Shown one piece after another: positions 1-6,432 of a stretch of 14,697 nt of DNA. Source of the stretch: JANQRV01 sp964533785 (lineage in GTDB: Bacteria > Bacteroidota > Bacteroidia > Chitinophagales > Saprospiraceae); assembly GCA_964533785.1 (NCBI GenBank), contig CAZHNG010000164.1, forward strand, positions 1-14,697, read 5' to 3'. The notes under the pieces are model-generated. The model made no database searches, was not told the origin of the DNA, and saw only the letters and a program-made list of their open reading frames with translations. Each line of letters opens with the position of its first letter. The first letter of the stretch is position 1. The position numbers and the translations under genes were made by a program.

Positions 1-50
1 AAATTAAAGATTTCAAGCGTTCTTTAACTCGTTACTTAAATTAACTCTTA

Positions 51-108
51 ACCTGCCCAGACGGGCCCTACGTGGACGGCTATGGCCGTTACCGCCAAGT
101 GGGCAGGT
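51..108. repeat. GC-rich palindromic intergenic element
   Basis: A 58-bp GC-rich island sits in otherwise AT-rich DNA just past the end of yaaA. Its outer arms are a perfect 9-bp inverted repeat (acctgccca at 51-59, tgggcaggt at 100-108). A second perfect 5-bp inverted repeat (acggc at 76-80, gccgt at 85-89) closes around a 4-nt loop at the centre. The GC contrast and nested symmetry look like a dispersed REP/MITE-type element. It could also stop transcription leaving yaaA, but there is no T-run. Copy number cannot be judged from one window. Confidence 0.5.
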
Positions 109-125
109 GGCATCTGTCGTCTTAC

Positions 126-890
126 TTACTCCATAGTAAATAAAAACTCCGCTTCCGAAGACATTTCCTCATTAAAGTTATATCCATCTACTTCCAATCC
201 CTTTATGGCTTCTAAATCCTCGATACGATGTTGAATAATCATTCGGGCCATAGCCCCTCTCGCCTTTTTTGCGTTGAAAGAAATCACTTTATAGGTGCCA
301 TTCCGGTTTTCTTTAAACGTGACGGTCACTAAACGACCTGCTAACAATTCTGGTTTGACCGCCTTAAAGTACTCCTTTGAAGCCAGGTTAAGAATACTCT
401 CCCCTCCTTGAGTTTTCAGGTCCTCATTAATCAACTCGGTGATCTCTTTATCCCAAAACTCGTATAAGTTCTTTTTACGCCCTTTTTTCAAAGACGTTCC
501 CATTTCCAGGCGGTAAGGCTGGATCAGATCAAGCGGTTTTAACAGGCCGTATAATCCGGAAAGAATGCGCAAATGCTCCTGTGCGAAGGCTAATTCTTCT
601 TCAGAAAAAGTATCCGCTTGTAATCCCTGATACACATCTCCTTTAAAAGCAAGGGCTGCTTGTTTCGCATTATCCAGTGAAAAAGGCGTCTCAAATTGCT
701 GAAAGCGCTCTACATTGAGTGTTGCGATGTTATCGCTCACATTCATCAGCTTTTTCAGGCTGCGTGCTGATTTTTTGCGCAGCTCCTTTACGAGAGATTC
801 GCTTTTTCCAAGGAAACGTGGTTGAGAAAATTCTCTTTCGTTCGTCGGTTCAAAATCCAATGTCTTTGCCGGTGATAGTAAAACAATCAT
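126..890 (-). CDS. yaaA: YaaA (DUF328/UPF0246) peroxide stress response protein
   Basis: Cytoplasmic protein of the YaaA family. In E. coli YaaA lowers free intracellular iron during peroxide stress and binds DNA. The family signature is complete: SPAKTLD right after the start, FKGDVYQGL about a third of the way in, then a run containing LSGLYGLLKPLDLIQPYRLEM, NLASKEY, and a C-terminal KKARGAMAR. The frame is open up to a GTG at 911, which would add seven residues (MKIDKQQ). I chose the ATG at 890 because family members begin M-I-x-L-L-SPAKTLD; the product is then 254 residues, the usual length. No clear Shine-Dalgarno precedes either start. The gene stands alone, about 160 bp from the endonuclease-like gene upstream, with the palindromic element just past its stop. 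No frameshift or missing motif was seen. Confidence 0.93.
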   Translation of the reverse strand: MIVLLSPAKTLDFEPTNEREFSQPRFLGKSESLVKELRKKSARSLKKLMNVSDNIATLNVERFQQFETPFSLDNAKQAALAFKGDVYQGLQADTFSEEELAFAQEHLRILSGLYGLLKPLDLIQPYRLEMGTSLKKGRKKNLYEFWDKEITELINEDLKTQGGESILNLASKEYFKAVKPELLAGRLVTVTFKENRNGTYKVISFNAKKARGAMARMIIQHRIEDLEAIKGLEVDGYNFNEEMSSEAEFLFTME

Positions 891-1050
891 TTGCTGTTTA
901 TCGATTTTCACAATTAAACATAGCAGATGGAATTTAGTTGGGCATTTATATTACAATGAAAATTGAGTAGTAAGAAAATTAAATCTGAGTAAAAACAAAT
1001 TAAAGGTAAGAGATGCTTTTGACGTGCTTCCTGCCTTTTAAAAAAGCGAT

Positions 1051-2136
1051 TCAGAGCAACTCCACCTCAATCCACACCGGCTGATGATCCGAAAACTGAA
1101 AGCCTTTATCAATAGCTTTTACAGATCTAACCTTAACGTTTGGTGAAAGCAGGAAAAAATCAATGATAGTAATGAAAGTTTCTCCTTTTTTGTAGGGCTT
1201 CGCCACCTTACGGTTAGTGGGCGTCCGCGCATCATAGACCCATCGCCAATCTTCCGGTAAAAACTCCGGTGCAATATTGATCTGACTGTACCCTCCGCCT
1301 TTGCCGGGCATCAACCGGTCGTATTGGAAATAAGGCGGGCATTGATTCCAATCTCCACCCGCAATGACGTGATTTCCGGTTTCATATTCTTTCAAAAATA
1401 GTTCTTTCAAAAAAGCCATTTGCTGTGCCTTTAATTTCCCACCCTTGTCATAAGCAGAATTGTGAATATTGAACACTGCCAACTCCTTTCCATTCCGGTA
1501 AGGAAAACGGTGCACTGCCGCGCAACGATCCAATTGAAATATCCGGGTCGGCCAGGCGTATTCGCCCGGTAATTGGTAACGCGTAGCAGAGGCCGGTAGA
1601 TAGCGGCTGTAAGTCGCCAGTCCACTTTCTACCTTTCCGTATGCGCGCCAGGGCTCCAGCAAAGGTAGCGGCACCCTCGGCGACCGGTAATTGACGGCAA
1701 AGGTGGCCGCATAACTTCCAAGCTCCTGATGGATCTCTTCGTACTGGTTAATCTTATAACTGCGTTTTGAGGATCGATCCACTTCCTGCAACAAATAAAA
1801 ATCTACCGGCAGAGATTGTATCGTTCCCAGGATACCCTCGACGTTTTTCTCGACGATGTTTTCAGCCGGACGTACCATCCCATCTCCCGCCAGCAACATG
1901 CTACCGTCATCATAAAAAAAGCTGCTTTCTTCTCCTAGTCCGGCGTATCCGATATTCCAAATCACCAAGTTGAGTACGCTGTCGGTGATCTTCGCCTGGG
2001 CGCTATCTCCAATAACGGTCAGGCTATTTTCGACTTCAGGTTTGAACTCGGTCACGGTACCGTGCACCAGAACAATCGCAATGTACACCACAAAGAGTAT
2101 CAGCAAGCCGAGCAAAATCCTGAATATGATTTTCAT
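1051..2136 (-). CDS. Membrane-anchored endonuclease/exonuclease/phosphatase family protein
   Basis: 361-residue protein of the EEP superfamily (DNase I, exonuclease III and inositol phosphatase fold). Residues 4-25 form one hydrophobic helix, so the catalytic domain is probably tethered to the inner membrane and faces the periplasm, or is released. The metal-dependent hydrolase motifs appear in order: WNIGYAG with Asn61, LLQEVD with Glu118, NIHNSAYD with His225, GGDWNQ with Asp262 and Asn264, IDFFLLSP with Asp326, and a final SDHQPVW with Asp350-His351. Every expected active-site position is present, so the enzyme should be active. The substrate (nucleic acid, phospholipid or another phosphodiester) cannot be told from sequence. 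It appears to be monocistronic, with 380 bp free of genes upstream. The ATG at 2136 is the natural start because the membrane helix follows directly. Confidence 0.88.
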   Translation of the reverse strand: MKIIFRILLGLLILFVVYIAIVLVHGTVTEFKPEVENSLTVIGDSAQAKITDSVLNLVIWNIGYAGLGEESSFFYDDGSMLLAGDGMVRPAENIVEKNVEGILGTIQSLPVDFYLLQEVDRSSKRSYKINQYEEIHQELGSYAATFAVNYRSPRVPLPLLEPWRAYGKVESGLATYSRYLPASATRYQLPGEYAWPTRIFQLDRCAAVHRFPYRNGKELAVFNIHNSAYDKGGKLKAQQMAFLKELFLKEYETGNHVIAGGDWNQCPPYFQYDRLMPGKGGGYSQINIAPEFLPEDWRWVYDARTPTNRKVAKPYKKGETFITIIDFFLLSPNVKVRSVKAIDKGFQFSDHQPVWIEVELL

Positions 2137-2516
2137 GGTATTTTTGCGGTAAAAGTAAATAAATCTCCATGAACTCCATGCCCTCTATGTTTCCAATCCA
2201 ACCTCCTTTTCGCAAGAAAAGAAAATTGATCATGAACAAAAAAAGGGTGTGACCGGTCTGATCACACCCTATTAAACTAACCAAATCTGACGCTATCAAC
2301 GGTTAGCTACAAGCCTATCTTTATTCTTTTATTATGTTCTCATCAATTGACAATACAAATATGGAGGAGATTTTGGAATTATGATGTGATGTCTGTCATG
2401 TTGGGGGATGAAAATTATCAGTGGCGGCTATGAGTTTTGTTAGTTGTCTTTGTTTCTAATTTTTTAGCTTGGAGAGTAATGGGTGAAGCCCAGCCCAGAT
2501 CTAATACAACACAGCT
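2137..2516. other. 380-bp gene-free stretch
   Basis: No convincing protein gene lies here. A minus-strand reading of 88 codons ending at 2464 overlaps the membrane protein gene in another frame and lacks any family or membrane pattern. The stretch holds one strong minus-strand terminator (2238-2270) and a small inverted repeat beside it (ctaacc at 2277-2282, ggttag at 2301-2306). A weak -7-like box on the minus strand (CATATTTG, 2356-2363) would fit a short RNA of about 110 nt ending at that terminator, but no matching -33 box was found. Confidence 0.5.
2238..2270 (-). terminator. Rho-independent terminator
   Basis: Read on the minus strand, AGGGTGTGA (2270-2262) pairs perfectly with TCACACCCT (2252-2244) around a 9-nt loop, followed at once by a run of six or seven T. 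This is a textbook intrinsic terminator. The nearest accepted gene that could use it ends at 2517, about 250 nt upstream. It therefore ends either a long 3' untranslated region of the four-gene operon or a separate short transcript. Confidence 0.8.
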
Positions 2517-2876
2517 CTAGGAAAAAAACCACAGGGATTGAAAAGAAATTAAATATACGTAGAAAAAGACTAGAAGATGAATTCCTAAGCTGATGATACT
2601 TCCGGTGAAGAGTTCTCGGTTTTTCAGAAAATGACCATATATCATACATCCAACAAGGATAATTAGCATTGGAATATAAGCTACAGTTACGCCGAGTGTT
2701 AAGCCAAAGGCTAAATACAACAATATCCATAAGCCCAATTTTCCCAATTCAACCGTGTAGCCGAGGGATATGTGTATAAATAAGGGGCAAAACATAGAGA
2801 TAACTAGATATAATATAAAGTAATACGCTACAACTTGGCCTCTATATTTTATTTTTTTCATATGGGTCGAATTCAT
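2517..2876 (-). CDS. Small four-helix membrane protein, function unknown
   Basis: 119-residue protein that I do not recognise. After a short basic start (MKKIKYRGQ) it has four hydrophobic stretches, at about residues 16-36, 46-62, 64-80 and 92-113, separated by short polar turns, with KNRE in the last loop. This pattern is typical of a small polytopic inner-membrane protein and favours this frame over the overlapping minus-strand reading (2464-2730), which has none. Translation may begin at the ATG at 2876 or, more naturally before the basic stretch, at the ATG at 2861. It is the last gene of a run with the FISUMP, lipoprotein and M23-N-like genes, after a 79-bp gap, so cotranscription is likely but less certain than for the upstream three. 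No function is assigned. Confidence 0.6.
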   Translation of the reverse strand: MNSTHMKKIKYRGQVVAYYFILYLVISMFCPLFIHISLGYTVELGKLGLWILLYLAFGLTLGVTVAYIPMLIILVGCMIYGHFLKNRELFTGSIISLGIHLLVFFYVYLISFQSLWFFS

Positions 2877-2955
2877 TTAACCTAAGACTGCAGAAAGATT
2901 TCCAAAAAGTCAAGCATATTTCATTTTATTAAGAAGATGGGATCTGTCGCATCTA

Positions 2956-3306
2956 TTAACTGCAGCGCTGTTTGAATACGCTTTCGGTATAAGGCTTTGA
3001 TGTATCAAAATCGGTCCTTTTGTCTCCCTGTATTGAAGATTCTACATATCGCAGCCTAAGTAGCCTGGTAGTTCCAGGTTTTACGACTCTCGAAAAAGGA
3101 TTACTCCCGGAAAGAGAAAGGTTTTTGAGTCGATTAAAAGTAATATTAATTGTATAATAAGCGTAAGTCCTGTTCTCACAATAAAACACATAACTTCTGT
3201 CACTTTGCCGCTCCCACCTTAGCGATAATTCGTTTTGACTAATTAGAGAGAGATAACCACAACAACTAAGCAAATAAAGAAATACGATCTTTTTCATTTG
3301 AATCAT
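2956..3306 (-). CDS. Secreted orphan N-terminal domain of the M23-peptidase type, possibly truncated
   Basis: 116-residue protein with a signal peptide (hydrophobic to about residue 22, likely cut near SQ-N). The mature part (LSLRWERQSDRSYVFYCEN, then a YTINITFNRLKN strand and VVKPGTTRLLRLR) matches, from memory, the N-terminal beta domain that precedes the catalytic domain in many Bacteroidota M23 metallopeptidases. In those proteins LLRL is followed by more strands, a Y-x-G segment and then the HxH and HxxxD zinc motifs. Here the chain drifts into KPYTESVFKQRCS and stops; no peptidase domain follows in any minus frame before the next gene. It is therefore either a stand-alone domain or a gene cut short. 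Translation may start at the ATG at 3306 or at codon 4 (MKK). It begins 11 bp after the lipoprotein gene, so it lies in that operon. Confidence 0.55.
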   Translation of the reverse strand: MIQMKKIVFLYLLSCCGYLSLISQNELSLRWERQSDRSYVFYCENRTYAYYTINITFNRLKNLSLSGSNPFSRVVKPGTTRLLRLRYVESSIQGDKRTDFDTSKPYTESVFKQRCS

Positions 3307-3317
3307 TTGTGAAAGTT

Positions 3318-3653
3318 TTATTCAGGTCTGTTTCCTTCCGCTGTCTTATCAGTGCCCTGTTCTTGTTCTCTTTTGTATTTTGCCATAATTTCTTTCCCAT
3401 ACTCCATGATCTCCCGATAAGTTTTTCCTTCGAATTTTTCAAGCCTAGAAACATTTGCTACCAAGGCGATGTGCATCCCAAAAATTAAGAACTGTTCGTG
3501 ATCCATAGACTGCTCAATTGCGTTCATATCTTCCTCGAAGGTTTCTATAATCAAGGTCCGGTCCAAGGGATCAGGATCACCACCAGGACCAGTACAGCTC
3601 ATAATAACGCAAATAAAGAATACTTGAAGAATTAGATAATATTTCATGATCAA
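3318..3653 (-). CDS. Small putative lipoprotein, function unknown
   Basis: 111-residue protein with an N-terminal hydrophobic stretch ending in a lipobox-like VIMSC, making Cys20 the probable lipidated residue. A short Gly/Pro/Asp-rich linker follows (TGPGGDPDP), as is common after the acylated Cys. The rest is a mostly helical acidic domain (EEDMNAIEQSMDHEQF) and a charged tail rich in Lys, Glu and Gln. I do not recognise a family. The start is the ATG at 3653 or the Met two codons later. It begins 15 bp after the FISUMP gene and ends 11 bp before the next gene, so it is the middle of a tight operon. The context suggests a cell-envelope role and nothing more specific. Confidence 0.6.
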   Translation of the reverse strand: MIMKYYLILQVFFICVIMSCTGPGGDPDPLDRTLIIETFEEDMNAIEQSMDHEQFLIFGMHIALVANVSRLEKFEGKTYREIMEYGKEIMAKYKREQEQGTDKTAEGNRPE

Positions 3654-3668
3654 TAATTTTGCATGAGT

Positions 3669-4856
3669 TTAGAGACCTTTAACACAACGGCAGGATAGCG
3701 CCTCGGATTTGTTTTGATCCGCCTTGATCACTTTTCCGTGGAAGTTGAAGAATTGGTATTCATAGGCAATACCCTCAAAATCATTAGCACTCCAATAATG
3801 GCCAATTTTACCGAGCAATTTAAATGTAGATTGATAACGACCTCCCAGTTTAGCTTCAAATCCACTTATTCCCCCTTCGATTAATGCTTTAAAGGCTTCT
3901 GCACCAGTATCATTGGAAGGTTGGAATCCATACTCCCCCTGTACTCCCCCATAAACATCCAGCAGATTATCCCAGTCGTTGTTAGAGGGTAACCGCCAAC
4001 CTGCTCCAAGCTGCTCACAACCTTTTTTGGCAGCGTCCCAGGGATACAACCGGCCGTATTCGGCACAATTTTCTGGTTTATTGTCGTAACAAAAAGAACC
4101 TTCAATTGCCGTATTTAAATTTTTGGTCAGCCATAATTTACCCCCTACAACGGCTTTCATTTTTTGATAAGGGTATTCATTCCCATCCTTATCCGTAATG
4201 GTTCCTTGTATATTGCCGGCCGTTGCATCCTTCATTTTGTCATCGGCTGATGATTGTTGCGTATTGATACATCGGCAGGAAAAAAATCCGGATTTTTTGT
4301 TCACCATACGACTGACCGACTGAATGACATTAAAAGCATAAGTCCAGGCATTATCTTCCCCACTTTGCGTGTTCGTCCAGTAAAAACCATAGGTATTGAG
4401 ATTCAAGAATCCAGCGTAATCATTTCCATTGCCGCTTAAGAGGGCGTCAAAGCCACTATCTCCCCCTTTAATCAATGCCTGGTAGGCTTTATTGCCGCCT
4501 CCTAACAAACCATGAATTCTCTCCCCTCCGTACAGTTGCGCCAAGGTCTGCCATTCCAGGTCGGTCGGCAATCTCCAATCTTCGCCGAGCGTACTACAGG
4601 CTTTTTTGGCGGCTTCCCAGGTATAAAGGCGACCGTATTCTTTACAATTTGCGGCATTATCATCGTAGCAATAAGAATCCTCAATTTCCGTATTTATATT
4701 TTGGGTTAGCCATAAATGGCCATCTTTAAATTGTTTGTAGGTATAAGTATTGCCTGCTTTGTCCTGCACATAATTTTCGTTATTGTTCTGAGCAATTGAA
4801 TCCTCACTGCAGTGGGAAAAGCAGAGCAAAAAGAATAAAATAAATATCCGATTCAT
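3669..4856 (-). CDS. Tandem FISUMP-domain secreted protein
   Basis: 395-residue exported protein built from two copies of the FISUMP domain (Fibrobacter succinogenes major paralogous domain), at about residues 30-197 and 218-393. Each copy shows the same order: a D-x-x-GN-x-Y-x-Y opening, WLTxNxNT with IExSxCYD, NCxEYGRLYxW, AAKKxC, WRLP, a Gly-rich ALIxGGxSGF block, YW[ST], and a final SCRC. Spacing is even, and the Cys pairs suggest disulfides outside the cytoplasm. The signal segment (residues 4-15) is followed by Cys16 and the acidic SED, which may mark a surface lipoprotein, though FSHC is a poor lipobox. FISUMP proteins are abundant in Bacteroidota and Fibrobacteres and presumed extracellular; no biochemical activity is established. 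It leads the operon with the next two genes, 15 and 11 bp apart. Confidence 0.9.
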   Translation of the reverse strand: MNRIFILFFLLCFSHCSEDSIAQNNNENYVQDKAGNTYTYKQFKDGHLWLTQNINTEIEDSYCYDDNAANCKEYGRLYTWEAAKKACSTLGEDWRLPTDLEWQTLAQLYGGERIHGLLGGGNKAYQALIKGGDSGFDALLSGNGNDYAGFLNLNTYGFYWTNTQSGEDNAWTYAFNVIQSVSRMVNKKSGFFSCRCINTQQSSADDKMKDATAGNIQGTITDKDGNEYPYQKMKAVVGGKLWLTKNLNTAIEGSFCYDNKPENCAEYGRLYPWDAAKKGCEQLGAGWRLPSNNDWDNLLDVYGGVQGEYGFQPSNDTGAEAFKALIEGGISGFEAKLGGRYQSTFKLLGKIGHYWSANDFEGIAYEYQFFNFHGKVIKADQNKSEALSCRCVKGL

Positions 4857-4922
4857 TGAATTACAAAGATTAAATATTAAAAATCCAGAGATAATTTTTG
4901 TTTTTCTGACCTGCGCTCCTAA

Positions 4923-5056
4923 GTACAGGACAAAACCATTTCAATTCCCTTCCCGCGCCTTTTTTTCCTAAAGGCATCCCTCCCGCGGGTGGATTTCCCT
5001 TCAGGGTCAGGGCGCAGAAGAGCAAATTTTATCTGTTTTCATTTTTTGTCCCGTAC
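4923..5056. repeat. 134-bp segment bounded by an inverted repeat
   Basis: The segment between the FISUMP and lipocalin-like genes is bounded by gtacaggacaaaa (4923-4935) and ttttgtcccgtac (5044-5056), complementary at 12 of 13 positions. The inside is pyrimidine- and GC-rich (for example tcccgcgcc near 4951 and tcccgcggg near 4981), unlike its surroundings. It may be a small non-autonomous mobile element (MITE-like) or the remains of one. The left arm contains AGGACAAAA, which also occurs twice upstream of the NTF2-like gene, so a regulatory reading is also possible. Confidence 0.35.
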
Positions 5057-5090
5057 ACGGCCTACGCTCAAACATGGAGTAAAGCGCTGT

Positions 5091-5615
5091 CTACTTAATT
5101 CTAACCATTTCCAATTCTACCCCTACGCCTGCCTCTTTGCCCTTTTTATAATCAATTCTTTTCACTTGTATCTTGTCTTTTGATTCGAAACGCCAGGTAT
5201 TGATGTTATAATTTTCATTGTCAGTATTATCTCCAACGCTATTTGATTTGAGGGCTAAGGTGCCATTTTCATCGATACTACCTTCTCTGCGTTCTAAGTT
5301 GCCATTGGGAAAGGTATTAAGTGAAAATACTTGACCCGTCCTAGGATCACAAGCCCAATAAAGGGTCCAGGCGGCTTCTTTCGGATTTTCATCGGAAACG
5401 CGGTAAATCGTTGTCTGAAGGCCGTACCCTACCTCCACACCGGTGGCTTTCCAGTAAAATCGAACTTGTGGCTCGGGATTGTCTGCCGATGGTGGGGTTA
5501 AAACTTTCCAATCGCCGATGAATTGCTGTAGCGGATTGGATAACTGCTCTTGTTGCGCATTTAGCCCCAACTGAATGAAAATCAGTAGAAAAAGGCTAAT
5601 AAATCTAATCTTCAT
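5091..5615 (-). CDS. Secreted DUF1579/lipocalin-like protein
   Basis: 174-residue protein with a clear signal peptide (residues 2-20, probable cut near NAQ-Q). The mature region opens with LQQFIGDWKV, the Gly-Asp-Trp feature at the start of lipocalin-like and DUF1579-type beta barrels. Alternating beta strands follow (VRFYWKATGVEVGYG, WTLYWACDPRTGQVF), and it ends in a strand close to the C-terminus (VGVELEMVRI). I place it in that broad fold class by pattern only. The likely role is ligand binding or an accessory envelope function; no catalytic residues are evident. It lies 124 bp after the NTF2-like gene, with hairpins between them, and 234 bp before the FISUMP gene, so it is probably separately transcribed or only partly coupled to its upstream neighbour. 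Confidence 0.65.
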   Translation of the reverse strand: MKIRFISLFLLIFIQLGLNAQQEQLSNPLQQFIGDWKVLTPPSADNPEPQVRFYWKATGVEVGYGLQTTIYRVSDENPKEAAWTLYWACDPRTGQVFSLNTFPNGNLERREGSIDENGTLALKSNSVGDNTDNENYNINTWRFESKDKIQVKRIDYKKGKEAGVGVELEMVRIK

Positions 5616-5666
5616 AACTTACATTTATTATTGATGTCAATAATCAGAGTACGAGGGACGGGAAAA

Positions 5667-5684
5667 GCCCCTACAGTGAGGGGC
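5667..5684 (-). terminator. Short hairpin after the NTF2-like gene, possible terminator
   Basis: On the minus strand GCCCCT (5684-5679) pairs perfectly with AGGGGC (5672-5667) around a 6-nt loop, followed by TTTT. The stem is GC-rich and the T-run short, so it is a modest terminator. It lies 55-75 nt past the stop of the NTF2-like gene. A second small hairpin (ttggga at 5710-5715, tcccaa at 5724-5729) sits even closer to that stop. Confidence 0.45.
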
Positions 5685-5739
5685 ATAAGTGAAACAGCCC
5701 CTCAATAGGTTGGGAATTCTTTATCCCAAACAGTCCTAC

Positions 5740-6225
5740 TCACTCTTTCTTTCCCCCATCTCCCGGCGGCTGCAAAGTAAACCCAGCCCTCAAAAAAGCC
5801 CCCAACATATCTCGATTTTCTATTTCCTCTTTGATTAGGCCATTCTCCAGCCGGTAAATATTCAATCCACTCAATTCCCAGTTCATTTTATAGGCTTTGC
5901 TGTAGCCCGAACATTGGTAGGAAAAAACACAAGCATTTTCGTCGCACACTTCTACTTTAAAATCAATCTTAAGATTGTCATTTTCCGTAAGTATAGTGTT
6001 ATAGCCAGCCATAGTTTCCTCCGGGGAGTTCATTTTTTTCCCGTCAAGGAATCCGCTATAGTCAGGGTGTAATAATGATTCCTTCAAAGCCTCATCTTTT
6101 TCGTTCCAGGCTTTTTCCAGCTTTAGTGCTAATTGCTCACAGTGGCTGCAATCTTGAGCCAATAAAGAAAAACAATAAGATGAACTCAGAATAAGTAAAC
6201 AGATTTTGAAAATGGTGTTTTTCAT
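5740..6225 (-). CDS. Secreted SnoaL/NTF2-like protein
   Basis: 161-residue protein with a signal peptide (residues 4-22, cut probably at LLAQ-D). The mature N-terminus carries CSHC, a possible disulfide or metal-binding pair. The body has the NTF2-like order: a first helix (LALKLEKAWNEKDEALKESL), LHPDYSGFLDGKK, a helix with SPEETMAGY, then strands KIDFKVEVCDENACVFSYQC and LSGLNIYRLENGLIKEE. SnoaL-like domains are either small enzymes acting in a hydrophobic pocket or non-catalytic scaffolds; nothing here identifies a substrate. The C-terminal tail (LQPPGDGGKKE) is probably disordered. The gene follows the hybrid regulator in the same direction after a 207-bp gap that contains its own promoter-like elements and a 21-bp-spaced direct repeat, making it the best candidate target of that regulator. 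Confidence 0.7.
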   Translation of the reverse strand: MKNTIFKICLLILSSSYCFSLLAQDCSHCEQLALKLEKAWNEKDEALKESLLHPDYSGFLDGKKMNSPEETMAGYNTILTENDNLKIDFKVEVCDENACVFSYQCSGYSKAYKMNWELSGLNIYRLENGLIKEEIENRDMLGAFLRAGFTLQPPGDGGKKE

Positions 6226-6295
6226 AATTAAATGATTTTGAAGTTGTTTTCTTATTTCTTGTTGAAATTCAGAATGCAGCGTAATATAGGATCAA

Positions 6296-6328
6296 GAAAA
6301 TTAGAGCGGCTAGGACAAAAAGATCAAA
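6296..6328 (-). promoter_or_regulatory. Candidate Bacteroidota-type promoter of the NTF2-like gene
   Basis: On the minus strand a TTTG at 6328-6325 is separated by 21 nt from TAATTTTC at 6303-6296. The Bacteroidota housekeeping promoter has a -33 TTTG/TTG and a -7 TAnnTTTG roughly 19-21 nt apart, so seven of eight -7 positions fit. Transcription would start near 6289, giving a leader of about 65 nt. The -33 box lies inside the proximal copy of the direct repeat, as expected for an activator that touches RNA polymerase. Confidence 0.35.
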
Positions 6329-6350
6329 TATTAGGACAAAAGATTCAAAA
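6311..6350 (-). promoter_or_regulatory. Direct repeat with 21-bp period, candidate operator for the hybrid regulator
   Basis: Two near-identical 18-19-nt words, taggacaaaaagatcaaa (6311-6328) and taggacaaaagattcaaaa (6332-6350), start exactly 21 bp apart, which is two helical turns. AraC-type output domains of hybrid two-component systems dimerise on such direct repeats next to the -33 box. The proximal copy here overlaps a plausible -33 TTTG, and the repeat lies 86-125 bp upstream of the start codon. The repeat itself is seen in the sequence; the link to the adjacent regulator is inferred from position, period and domain type. Confidence 0.45.
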
Positions 6351-6432
6351 CACCATTGATAATTTGTAAACTACCAATGGAACGCTAAACTAAACTAATG
6401 ATATTCTGCAGATTACGAGTTTCACCAAGAAT

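Noticed and set aside
891..911. GTG start seven codons upstream for YaaA
   Set aside because: Family members begin at M-I-x-L-L-SPAKTLD, so the ATG at 890 is preferred, though the GTG cannot be excluded.
2464..2730. Minus-strand 88-codon ORF
   Set aside because: It overlaps the membrane protein frame (2517-2876), which has regular hydrophobic segments; this reading has no pattern.
3669..4856. Tandem FISUMP repeats as a recent gene duplication or assembly artefact
   Set aside because: The two copies differ widely in sequence outside the conserved motifs, so this is an old two-domain protein rather than a duplicated read.
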